From Fimbriimonadia bacterium (lineage in GTDB: Bacteria > Armatimonadota > Fimbriimonadia > Fimbriimonadales > GBS-DC), in contig JAHCHP010000022.1 of NCBI GenBank assembly GCA_026129765.1, forward strand, positions 1 to 50,002: a stretch of 50,002 nt of DNA. Reading direction: 5' to 3'. Below are positions 15,667 to 24,600 of the stretch, piece after piece. A model generated the notes under the pieces. The model was not told the origin of the DNA, ran no database searches, and was given only the letters and a program-made list of their open reading frames with translations. A program made the translations under genes and the position numbers. Within the stretch, counting starts at the first letter, position 1. Each line of letters opens with the position of its first letter.

Positions 15667-17148
15667 TTGAATGATGAAAACCGAGAATTAGAGGTATTCG
15701 ACAGCGCAGCCGTCTCTGCGGATTCACCCCAGAACGGACTGGTGATACCGAATGAGTCCCTACCCGAAGAAGCGAACGCGGATCTGCCCGATAAGCGCGA
15801 TGTCTTCTGGGAAACGCCGCCGGAAGTCGACTCTTGGTACAATCCACCGCTGCCGATTGGCGGCATGGAGCCTCATTCCGAGAAGCTCCTGGCAGAAATG
15901 CGAGAATCCATCGAGAAGTTTGGGCTGCCCGCCCATGCCATCGACCTGCTTTGGCAATACCGGGTGGGCGCGGAAAGCGCGCAGCGCGAACTGCAGCGCG
16001 TCTACGAACAGACCGAAAGCTACCTGCATAATCTATCAGCTCGGGAGCATGCGCTCGCTGAAGAGTTGAAATCCACTCGCGAAGCCTATGTGAAATCGTT
16101 CGCAAAGGCGGGACTGGCTTGGCCGCATGAACCCCCTCCCCACACGAAACAACAAACCCAAGACCTGCACGCGCCCCTCATTGTAGGACACGAATTCACG
16201 CCTGCGCAGGTAGAAGAGGCGTTGATGCATGATGTTCCCACCGAAGAGGAGATGGCGGGCGCGCACGGCATTGAACCCACCAGCACGAAAATGAGCCTAC
16301 TTGCGCGTTTCTCGCTTTGGGTATTGGAGTTCTTTGCGCCTTTGGCTTCGGGACTGATTTTGGGCTTGAACGCGGGGGTCATCGTCGGCTTGTTGAGCTT
16401 GCCCGACCTGAAACGGGGCGACCGGCTTTGGCTGCTTGCCACAGCAGCGATTATCGGATTCTGTATTGAGAAATTGCTGGGCGAAACCCATTACAACCTG
16501 TTCGCTTCCCTTTCCCGTCGTCTGGAACCTGCGCCCACCGCCAGTAGTCAGCCTGTCATTGCGCGCCATCGCTCGGTCGGGGTTCTCATCCCTCTTTTCC
16601 TCATATTGGGTGTTGTGGATATCGCGGTAATTGCAGTCGATGCGCTGGGCTTGCGTATGCTCCATTCGGAACACATTCGGGCATCTTTAAGAAATACCGC
16701 AGAATCTTTACTTCCGATGTCTTTTTATTTCCTGATTGGAACCATCGTCAGTATACCTTACCTGCTTTATAAGTCGATGAAGGGCTGGAAGGAGTCGGAA
16801 ATCCGTCTGCGTGAATCAACGCTGTTCCACCTGCAACGCGCGCATCTGGAAAAACGACGCGCTGAGGCGCCGGTTCAAGAAGCCTTCGCGCTGGCACAGC
16901 GTTCGGTGGATATGAATCAAGAATTACACCGCCTGCGTCAAGCGATCGATGCAATCCGCAAACTGCGCGATGCGGCGCGCGTGGCGGCAACCGGTGAAGC
17001 CAACCGTTTCCAACGTTATTGGGACTCGCTGGTGCAGACCTTGGAACCGCCCCGTGAATCGAATTCCAAGAACCGTAAAGCGAAACCCGCCGAGCAAGAG
17101 CCGAGACCTTCGTTTCTGAGCCGCATTCTTGGCGCGTTTAGGAGATAA
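15667..17148 (+). CDS. Four-helix membrane protein with coiled-coil flanks, unknown function
   Basis: Not recognised. About 493 aa. A long soluble N-terminal part (about 1-215) contains a helical Gln/Glu-rich coiled coil (RELQRVYEQTESYLHNLSAR). Four membrane segments follow, beginning about FFAPLASGLILGLNAGVIVG, LWLLATAAIIGFCIE, LIPLFLILGVVDIAVIAVDA and FYFLIGTIVSIPYLLY, then a Lys/Arg/Glu-rich helical C-terminus. The frame opens with GTG at 15658, but TTG at 15667 is preferred because AGAGGTGA lies 6 nt before it. It sits between the vWA and DUF2135-like genes (35 bp and 5 bp gaps), so it is likely a scaffold for that cluster. Confidence 0.8.
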   Translation: MNDENRELEVFDSAAVSADSPQNGLVIPNESLPEEANADLPDKRDVFWETPPEVDSWYNPPLPIGGMEPHSEKLLAEMRESIEKFGLPAHAIDLLWQYRVGAESAQRELQRVYEQTESYLHNLSAREHALAEELKSTREAYVKSFAKAGLAWPHEPPPHTKQQTQDLHAPLIVGHEFTPAQVEEALMHDVPTEEEMAGAHGIEPTSTKMSLLARFSLWVLEFFAPLASGLILGLNAGVIVGLLSLPDLKRGDRLWLLATAAIIGFCIEKLLGETHYNLFASLSRRLEPAPTASSQPVIARHRSVGVLIPLFLILGVVDIAVIAVDALGLRMLHSEHIRASLRNTAESLLPMSFYFLIGTIVSIPYLLYKSMKGWKESEIRLRESTLFHLQRAHLEKRRAEAPVQEAFALAQRSVDMNQELHRLRQAIDAIRKLRDAARVAATGEANRFQRYWDSLVQTLEPPRESNSKNRKAKPAEQEPRPSFLSRILGAFRR

Positions 17149-17153
17149 GCCCA

Positions 17154-18293
17154 ATGCGTCTTTTCTTCGCTTTGGTGGGAGCCGTTGCCGCCGTGATGGC
17201 TGCGTTGACGGCGGAACAAATCTATCGAATTTCGCGCGCGCCCGACCGCTTAGACGATCGGACGGCGCCCGCGCTGCTATTCCAGTCTGATATCAACATC
17301 CGCCTCACGCGAGAAAACGCCCAGCGGGGCGATCCACAGATATCGCTTTCTTGGAACAACCGTAACGACCTGGACCTCCATTGCGTGGACCCAAATGGCG
17401 ATCAAATTTGGTATCAAAACCGCGCGAGCCAGTCGGGAGGTGAGTTAGATGTCGATATGAATGTGCGTCCGGAGTCGGACACGCCCATTGAAAATATCTA
17501 TTGGACACCGGGTAACGCACCGCGTGGCCAGTATGTCGTTTATGTGGATCATTTCCGCAATCACGGCGCATCGGACCCCACCCCTTACATGGTTCGAGTA
17601 GTCAAAGAAGGCAAGATTTCCACCTACGAAGGCTCTATTTCTCGCGGTGAACGCCGGCAGCGCGTCGTCGCCTTCATGGTGGATGATCCCCGCGCCGGTT
17701 TAAGCGCGTTCCAACGCGATTTCTGGACGCCGCTTTGGGTCGTGAGTTTGTGGATGGGACTGATCGGCGCAGCGATGACCTTCTTGCTGCGCGTGGCGCA
17801 AAAGCCATGGAACCGCGACCCGGCTTTGCTTCGCGCAGGACCTTTGCTGGGCGGCGCTGTGGGCGGCTTTCTGACTGGCGCGATTGCGGGCGCAATCGGA
17901 CAAACGCTCTATTTCTTCACGGTCGGCACCGGGATGGGTTTCGTCGCGCCCCGTTATATGGGTCTGATGATGGGCGGCGCGCTGCTGGGTTATTCGCTCA
18001 GTCACTTCATCCCTCATTTGCGGCTCACACCGGCGCGATGGGCGGGCTTTCTCGGCGGCGCATTGGCAGCCTATCTCTTCTATTGGCTCATCGCCAATAT
18101 GGGCAGTTTAGAAGCAAGGTTGGGAGCGGCATCCGCGCTTGGTTTCTTGATCGGTTTGATGATTAAAATCCCCATCGAAGCGGAAGAGGAGTTTGAAGAA
18201 GCGGTCGTGGAAACCGACATGCTGCCCGAACGCATGCCTGCGGCGGTGGGAGCGCGAAAATTGGGGTCGCCGAACCGGTTGCGCCGATCTTAA
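17154..18293 (+). CDS. DUF2135/YfaP-like domain protein with multiple membrane segments
   Basis: 379 aa. An N-terminal membrane segment or signal anchor (FFALVGAVAAVMAALTA) is followed by a beta-sandwich at about 60-175 with WNNRNDLDLHCVDPNGDQIW and ENIYWTPGNAPRGQYVVYVD, the pattern of DUF2135 (YfaP) domains. Residues about 190-345 hold five further hydrophobic segments rich in Gly/Ala (GPLLGGAVGGFLTGAIAGAI and others), then an acidic tail. The gene begins 5 bp after the four-helix protein gene. In several bacterial families DUF2135 is the C-terminal domain of VIT/vWA proteins; here vWA and DUF2135 are split onto separate membrane proteins. Confidence 0.75.
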   Translation: MRLFFALVGAVAAVMAALTAEQIYRISRAPDRLDDRTAPALLFQSDINIRLTRENAQRGDPQISLSWNNRNDLDLHCVDPNGDQIWYQNRASQSGGELDVDMNVRPESDTPIENIYWTPGNAPRGQYVVYVDHFRNHGASDPTPYMVRVVKEGKISTYEGSISRGERRQRVVAFMVDDPRAGLSAFQRDFWTPLWVVSLWMGLIGAAMTFLLRVAQKPWNRDPALLRAGPLLGGAVGGFLTGAIAGAIGQTLYFFTVGTGMGFVAPRYMGLMMGGALLGYSLSHFIPHLRLTPARWAGFLGGALAAYLFYWLIANMGSLEARLGAASALGFLIGLMIKIPIEAEEEFEEAVVETDMLPERMPAAVGARKLGSPNRLRRS

Positions 18294-18405
18294 AAGATGA
18301 GGGGTGAAAGTTGAGAGGACAAGCAACGAAGACGGAGCTTCGCCCTCTAACTGTAAGCAGACAGACATCCACGTCACTCCCTCGAACGCGCGCCCTCATA
18401 ACAGG

Positions 18406-18427
18406 TCAGACACATAGGTCTGACCCT
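18406..18427. terminator. Inverted repeat between the convergent vWA cluster and nuoG
   Basis: GGTCAGAC (18406-18413), ACATAG, GTCTGACC (18420-18427): an 8-bp perfect stem in the 204-bp gap between converging genes. There is no T-run. It may act as a two-way terminator or be an intergenic repeat; the bases just after (GTCATGCCGAGCGCAAC) resemble the other intergenic repeats of the window. Confidence 0.5.
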
Positions 18428-18497
18428 ACAAGTGTCATGCCGAGCGCAACCGTGGCATTTGCTGTCAACGTTTTAGACACCTTTCCCAGCCTTCTCC

Positions 18498-20756
18498 CTA
18501 CCCCTGTTGCCAGCGAACGCCCTGATCCTTTAGATGATCATAAGCGCATGCCGCGTAGGCGGGAAAGACCTGCCCAACCTCTTTCATCACCTCGCGAGGG
18601 TTAAACGCCGGGGTCTGCTGGGTTAAGCGCAGCAATAGCTCAGAAAAGATTCGCCAGTCGGGTTTGGCTTCGCCGGTGGGTGGAACTGCCTGCCATGTTC
18701 TCTGCGCGCGCCGTTCAAAGTTGGTGTAGGTTCCTTCGCGCTCGGCAAAAGCGCAAGCGGGCAGCGCCACATCGGCGTATTGAGCGGTTTCCGTCATCAA
18801 CACATCCTGAACCACTAAGAACTCTACCGACTGCACCGCGCGCGCCGCCAAGGTAGGGTCGTAATGCTCCGCGACGGGGTTCGCGCCTGCGATATAGAGG
18901 CATTTCACGCTGCTCTCCAAACAGGCTTGGAACATCGCATCCGACGCGAGTCCCGGTTCTGTGGGCAGCGTACAGCCCCAAACTGCTTCCAGCGAAGCCT
19001 TCTCTGCCAACGAGCGATAGCCGGGCAACTGGTTCGGCAGCGCGCCCATATCGATGGCTCCCTGCCCATTCGCCGCCAACGGCATCAAATTCAAACCGCC
19101 TTCTTCTTTGTCGGCATTGCCGGTGACCCGCGTGATCTGCGTCAGCATGTGAATCAGCGTTTGCGCTTCGCGATGATTCCAGACCTTCTCGCCCGCAAGC
19201 AACATCATTGAGGGCGAGTCAGCGATCATACGCGCGGCGCGCTCTAATACCCCTGGCGCAACCCCTGTTTGCGCTTCCACCCACCCAGGATCGCATGACG
19301 CCACCGAGTCGCGAATCTTCTCCAACCCCTCGATGCCGTCTAACTTCTCGGCAGGCAGCAAGCCCAACAGCGCGCGCAGCAATCCCGACGCCAATGCCAA
19401 TTCGCTGCCCGGTTGATAACGAAGCGCGTTCTCCGCAAAATGCTCGGCTTCAGTCGGCACAGGATAAGCCACCAGTGCCTTTACGCCGAAACGATGCCAC
19501 GCCTTTCGAGCGCGCAGGTAGACCATCGGCTGCTCATCAATCAGGTCAGAACCAAAGATGAAGATTAAAGACGTCGCCTCCAAGTCGCGCATTTCGTTCT
19601 GAGGGGCAAAGGTCCCCAAAGGCGTGTACAAGTCTTTATTCAAGTCGCCTTGATAACGAGTCAGCCGATGGTCGATATTGTTGGAGCCAAACCCTGCGCG
19701 GAACAACTTCTGGAACAGGTAGAGGTCTTCATTCGTCATGCGCTGCCCTGCGAACCCTGCAACCGCGTTGACGCCGCCCTTATCGCGCTCATCTTGGAAC
19801 CGCTCCAAAATCAGCGCGTAAGCCTCGTGCCACTCCACCGGCTGCAATGCGCCGTCTTTGCGAATCATCGGTTGTTGGATTCGATTGGGAGCGCGCATAA
19901 TGTTCGGTTGGAACTTTCCTTTGTCGCACGTCCAGGTTTCGTTGACCTGCGGATTTTCGCGCGCGTTGATACGAACCATCTCACCACCCCGGCTATCTAA
20001 ATAGATGTTGCAGCCGTTGGAACAGCCCGTACAAATCGTTTTCTGAGTCACGATATCCCAGGGGCGCGCCCGGAAACGATAACGGCGACTGGTCAATGCG
20101 CCTACCGGGCATATCTCGATCACGTTCCCGCTGAACCGGCTGTTAAATTCTGTCAGTTGGAAGGTGTGGGGTTGGGTTTGCGCCCCGCGAAACAAAAAGG
20201 CTAATTGCGCATCGCCCGAAACCTCTTCGGTGAACCGCACGCACCGACCGCATTGAATACACCGCTCTAAATCCAGCATCACATGGTCCGATAGCGGCAG
20301 CGACTTGGGCAGGTGTCTTTTGATTTCGATATACCGGCTGGTGGACGGACCGTAGAACTGGGTATTGTTCTGCAGCGGACATTCCCCGCCCCGGTCGCAG
20401 ATGGGACAGTCCAATGGGTGATTAATCAACAAAAACTCCAGTACTGCTTTCCGGTCTTTGATGATCTGCTCGGTTTCGGTCCACGCGACCATTCCCTCGG
20501 AACATGGTAAGGTACAGGAAGCTTGGGGTTTCGGCATTTTCCGAACCGAGCCATCCGGTTGCTTATAACCGACATCGACTAAGCACATGCGGCACATCCC
20601 GACCGCTTCCATATATTTATGATAACAAAAAACCGGCACATCCGCCTCGACGCGCTTGGCGGCATCGACTAAATATTCCCCTTCCGGCACTTGCAAGGCA
20701 ATTCCATTGATTTCAATATTGACTAATTTAGGCTCCGCGTGTTTTGGACGTGGCAT
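18498..20756 (-). CDS. nuoG: NADH-quinone oxidoreductase subunit G (NuoG-like)
   Basis: Iron-sulfur subunit of respiratory complex I. The frame is open to 20987, but ATG 20756 is chosen: GGAGG lies 9-10 nt upstream and the protein then starts just before the ferredoxin fold. About 752 aa. It has a 2Fe-2S domain (FCYHKYMEAVGMCRMCLVDV, then ASCTLPC), the His-Cys 4Fe-4S motif HPLDCPICDRGGEC, a ferredoxin-like ERCIQCGRCVRF/ICPVGAL, the CTGCSNGC site, then a molybdopterin-oxidoreductase-like body without obvious cofactor ligands. No other nuo gene lies on either side, so the subunit is encoded away from, or at the edge of, the complex I genes. Confidence 0.92.
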   Translation of the reverse strand: MPRPKHAEPKLVNIEINGIALQVPEGEYLVDAAKRVEADVPVFCYHKYMEAVGMCRMCLVDVGYKQPDGSVRKMPKPQASCTLPCSEGMVAWTETEQIIKDRKAVLEFLLINHPLDCPICDRGGECPLQNNTQFYGPSTSRYIEIKRHLPKSLPLSDHVMLDLERCIQCGRCVRFTEEVSGDAQLAFLFRGAQTQPHTFQLTEFNSRFSGNVIEICPVGALTSRRYRFRARPWDIVTQKTICTGCSNGCNIYLDSRGGEMVRINARENPQVNETWTCDKGKFQPNIMRAPNRIQQPMIRKDGALQPVEWHEAYALILERFQDERDKGGVNAVAGFAGQRMTNEDLYLFQKLFRAGFGSNNIDHRLTRYQGDLNKDLYTPLGTFAPQNEMRDLEATSLIFIFGSDLIDEQPMVYLRARKAWHRFGVKALVAYPVPTEAEHFAENALRYQPGSELALASGLLRALLGLLPAEKLDGIEGLEKIRDSVASCDPGWVEAQTGVAPGVLERAARMIADSPSMMLLAGEKVWNHREAQTLIHMLTQITRVTGNADKEEGGLNLMPLAANGQGAIDMGALPNQLPGYRSLAEKASLEAVWGCTLPTEPGLASDAMFQACLESSVKCLYIAGANPVAEHYDPTLAARAVQSVEFLVVQDVLMTETAQYADVALPACAFAEREGTYTNFERRAQRTWQAVPPTGEAKPDWRIFSELLLRLTQQTPAFNPREVMKEVGQVFPAYAACAYDHLKDQGVRWQQG

Positions 20757-20808
20757 GAAAAAAACCTCCAACCTCTGATTTCGATAGCGCATTGAAAATA
20801 CCTTGTGA

Positions 20809-20838
20809 ATTTTATCACATTCTTTCGCAGAATTGCAA
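20809..20838 (-). promoter_or_regulatory. Candidate promoter of nuoG
   Basis: On the minus strand TTGCAA (20833-20838), 18-bp spacer ending in TGA, TAAAAT (20809-20814). It gives a leader of about 45 nt before ATG 20756, containing the GGAGG site. Confidence 0.6.
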
Positions 20839-20859
20839 GATGGTTGGATAATTCGGAAA

Positions 20860-20882
20860 GGGTTATGCATTTTGGATAACCC
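20860..20882. promoter_or_regulatory. Operator-like inverted repeat upstream of vapB
   Basis: GGGTTAT (20860-20866), 9 nt, ATAACCC (20876-20882), about 20 bp before the vapB -10 (TATAAT, 20904-20909). Toxin-antitoxin operons are usually autorepressed through such palindromes, so this is a candidate site, though it could also serve nuoG. Confidence 0.45.
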
Positions 20883-20903
20883 GTAAAAAAATACGACCTG
20901 CGG

Positions 20904-20909
20904 TATAAT
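20904..20909 (+). promoter_or_regulatory. -10 element of vapB
   Basis: TATAAT preceded by GG, with no good -35 at 16-18 bp. The transcript would start near 20916 and carry the GGAGG site at about 20917-20921 before ATG 20931. Confidence 0.55.
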
Positions 20910-20930
20910 AAGTCTTGGAGGCGAAAAACG

Positions 20931-21158
20931 ATGTCTATTGTATTGCGCGCGCGGTTTGATGGGACCGTGATCTTGCCTGAACAGCATGTGGAGTTGCCAA
21001 CAGACCGTTTATTGGAAATTGAAGTTACGATATTGCCCGATCAAGTAAAGAATGACCAGACTGCACAGACCGCTTGGGACGAGTTAAAAGCAACAGCAGC
21101 GCATGGGCTGAACTTACCCGATGAAGCCTTGAGACGTGAGGCAATATATGAGAACTGA
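20931..21158 (+). CDS. vapB: VapB-like antitoxin
   Basis: 75-aa protein of the type that pairs with PIN-domain toxins: an N-terminal strand region (SIVLRARFDGTVILPEQHVEL, with the FDG-x-I-x-P-E pattern common in VapB-like antitoxins) and an acidic helical C-terminus expected to wrap the toxin. GGAGG lies 9 nt before the ATG. Its stop overlaps the start of the vapC frame by 11 bp, the usual coupled arrangement. The toxin frame is interrupted, so this may now be an orphan antitoxin. Confidence 0.75.
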   Translation: MSIVLRARFDGTVILPEQHVELPTDRLLEIEVTILPDQVKNDQTAQTAWDELKATAAHGLNLPDEALRREAIYEN

Positions 21159-21609
21159 TGTATTGTGCATATTGCTTGATACCAGTATTTTAGTGCGCTT
21201 AAGAGACGCTGACAGTCCGATTTTTCCTGAGTGCATTACAGCGATTGATCACTTGCGGGAGAGGTAAATTGAACTTTGTCTTTGTGCCCAAGTACTCATT
21301 GAGTTCTGGAGTGTTAGCACGCACCCAAAAGAAGTCAATGGGATGGGACGCAGCATATTAGAAACCTCCCAAGATTGTGCTCGTTTCCGCTCCATGTGTA
21401 ACTTGCTGTCCGAACCTGTCGATATTGCAGACCGTTGGCTGGATTTTGCTCAGCAATATGAAGTAAAAGGGAAGCAGGTGCATGATGCGCGCCTTGCTGC
21501 ACTCGCTGATTCGCATTCATTGCACTACATTCTCACCTTGAATCCGCAAGATTTCACTCGCTTCCAAGAAGTAAAAATAATAACGCCTCTCGATGCGTTG
21601 CGCTTGTAA
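21148..21609 (+). pseudogene. vapC: VapC-like PIN-domain toxin broken by one in-frame stop
   Basis: From ATG 21148 one frame runs to 21609 with a single TAA at 21265-21267 (codon 40) in otherwise unbroken PIN-domain sequence. Residues before it contain LLDTSILVRL with the first catalytic Asp; after it come LIEFW (Glu), KQVHDARLAAL (Asp) and YILTLNPQDF, so all active-site acidic positions persist. There is no frameshift. The break is a point nonsense mutation, a base-call error, or much less likely a read-through codon. The downstream part could re-initiate at Met66 (21343), but would lack the first Asp. Confidence 0.78.
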
Positions 21610-21648
21610 AGAACATAGCTGTCCATTCGCGGGTACAATCTTTGCGCG

Positions 21649-24600
21649 ATGCCGACCGACTGGTTAAGACCTTTATCTGAACGACTGCCCTCAGCGCTGC
21701 CTGCCGAGCCGACCGAATGGCGCGATATCTGTCGCGAATCGATGCCGGTGCTGACTGCTTTGCTGATAGACCAGGCGGCGCGTCCGACCCTGATCGTGAC
21801 ACCCTCGCTGGAGCGCGTGGATGCTTGGGCGGCGATTTTGATGCGGTTGGGTCTACCAGAAAAACGAATCGCGCGATTACCCTCCGCGCTCACCCCTTTG
21901 ATTGAACCAACAGAAATCGAACTGGAAACCCGGCATGAGCGAATACGCGCTTTGCGGCGCCTTCTCAAAGAAGAACCCGTTTGTGTGCTGGCAACACTGG
22001 GCGCAACGCTTCAGCGCGGCATGCCGCCTGACGAGTTCAAAGAATCCAGCTTAACCCTGAGTTTGAAGCAAATCATTGAGCCAGAATCGGTCACGCGCCG
22101 TATCACTCAACTGGGCTATGAGTTCCAAGAACCGGTCCGTCTGCCTGGACAGTTCGCGCGGCGCGGCGGAATTTTGGATATTTTCCCGCTGGGCGCAGGA
22201 CTGCCGGTCCGCATCGAATTCTTTGGCGATGAGATCGACAGCATCCGGCGATTTGAAGCTTCCACACAACGCTCGATTCGCAACGCGGAGCAGGTCTTCA
22301 TTCCCCCCGCCAGAGAAACCCCGCTGGGAAACCGCGAAGGCGCGGAACGGGTCGAAGCTGTTTGGAAAGAGCATTTCGAATCGCTGCCCCACAACCTCAA
22401 AGCCGCCACCGCCGAACTGATGGAGTCAGACCTCAATGCGCTGCGTACCGGGGAGCCTTTCGACCGCCTGGAACTGTTCCTGCCTTGGCTGGTGGAAGAG
22501 CGCGCTTGCGCTTTGGATTACCTGTCCAAGGACGCCGCCGTGATTTTAGAAGAACCGATGCTGCTCGACTCGGCGCATGAGCGGCTTATGGAAGAGTTGG
22601 CGGCGGCATTCCGCTCGCGCGCGGAACGAGGAAACATTCCTGCCCTCACCACTGACGATTATCTGGAACCGATGCGCCATCTTTATGACCGCGCGCGCCG
22701 GTTGGACCTCTGCATGATGGACGCGCCCAAAGAAGCAGCCCATACACGGGTCTTTGCGGTCAAAACGCGCACCCTGAATACCTATCGCGGCAGACTGCCC
22801 GCGCTCTGGGAAAATGTCCGGCAATGGCGCGAAAGCCAATACCAGATTGTTATTGCCACCGACCAGCCCAGTCGTGTCGCGCAGGCATTAAAAAACTCTG
22901 AGATTCCCTATCGCGAACAGAGCGAAGAGGAGAACGAGTTGCCTGCCGATGGCGCGGTGATCCTGTTCCGGGGCAATCTGGGCGGCGGCTTTGTCTGGGA
23001 TGACGCGAAATTCGCGCTTCTCACCGATGCGGAACTGTTTGAACGCAATCAACTGCGTATGCCCGCGCGAACCTTTAATGAGGGAGTACCGATTACTTCC
23101 ATTCTGGACCTGAAACCAGGCGATTATGTGGTGCATATTCATTACGGAATCGGCGTCTTTCGAGGGTTAACCACCCTCACCCGTGAGGGCGAAACCAAAG
23201 AGTACCTCTTGATCGAATATGCCAACCCTGATAAAGTGTATGTGCCTGCCGACCAATTGGACCGCGTGCAGAAATATCTCGCGCCCGATGACCGACCGCC
23301 TGAAATCCGAAAACTCAACAGTTTAGCATGGGCAAAGGCGGTGGCGTCCGCACGCAAACAGGCGCAGGAAGTGGCAGCCGAGCTGATTAAATTGTATGCC
23401 GCGCGGGAAAAAGCCACACGCCCCCCGTGCGGACCGGATACGCCTTGGCAGTCGGAAATGGAGTCGCTGTTCCCTTACCGGGAAACGCCCACCCAGCTGC
23501 AAGCGATTGTGGAAAGCAAACGCGATTTGGAAAGCGCGCACCCGATGGATCGTTTGGTCTGTGGCGATGTGGGGTTCGGCAAAACGGAAGTCGCCATTCG
23601 CGCCGCCTTCAAAGTCTTGCAAGAAGGGCGCCAAGTCGCGGTGCTTTGTCCCACGACGGTCTTAGCCTACCAGCATTGGCAGACCTTTATGGAACGGTTC
23701 GGCGCGTATCCCATCGATATCGCGCTGTTGAGCCGTCTTTATAGTTCCAAAGATCAAAAGCCGATTGTCCAAGCCGTTAAGTCCGGCGCGACCGATCTAA
23801 TCATCGGAACCCATCGCCTGCTCTCTAAAGATGTGCAGTTCCATAAATTAGGCTTAGTGATTATCGACGAAGAGCAACGGTTCGGCGTGATGCAAAAAGA
23901 GAAGCTGAAGCAACTGCGCGCCACCGTTGATGTTTTGACCCTCTCGGCAACGCCTATTCCGCGAACGCTCTATATGGCGCTGACAGACATCCGCGACATG
24001 AGCCTCATCACCGATCCGCCGCCCGGCAGGCTGCCGATTCGAACTTATGTGCAGCCCGCCACCGATTACCTGCTGCGGGAAGCGATTCTGCGGGAGTTGC
24101 AGCGCGGCGGGCAAATCTTCTATGTGTCCCATCGCATTCAGGGCATGGAACATAAAGCCCAGAAACTGCAGGAGTTGGTGCCGCATGCGCGCATCGCCAT
24201 CGCGCATGGACAGATGAACCCCGGCGAAATGGAAGCGATTGTGATGGGCTTCTATAACCGCGAATATGACATTTTGCTCAGCACCACGATCATCGAGAAC
24301 GGCCTGGATATGCCCAATGTCAACACCCTCATTGTGGATCAAGCCGATCACTTTGGCTTGTCACAGTTGTATCAATTGCGCGGGCGCGTGGGGCGTTCGG
24401 ACCGGCAGGCATATGCCTATTTCCTGTATCGCAAAGGTCAGAAATTGACCGAGACCGCCGCCGAGCGTTTGCGCGCGCTGCAAGAGTTCAGCCATCTCGG
24501 TTCCGGTTTCGCGCTCGCCATGCGGGACTTGGAAATCCGAGGCGCGGGCAACCTGCTGGGAACAGAGCAGCATGGCGCGATGAGATCGGTCGGGTTTGAG

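Noticed and set aside
15162..16105. Long minus-strand frames (234 and 191 aa) under the vWA cluster
   Set aside because: They are Arg/Ser/Pro-rich shadow translations of GC-rich coding DNA, opposite genes with recognisable domains.
20757..20987. N-terminal extension of NuoG
   Set aside because: It covers the probable nuoG promoter and vapB start; the GGAGG site and the ferredoxin fold fix the start at 20756.
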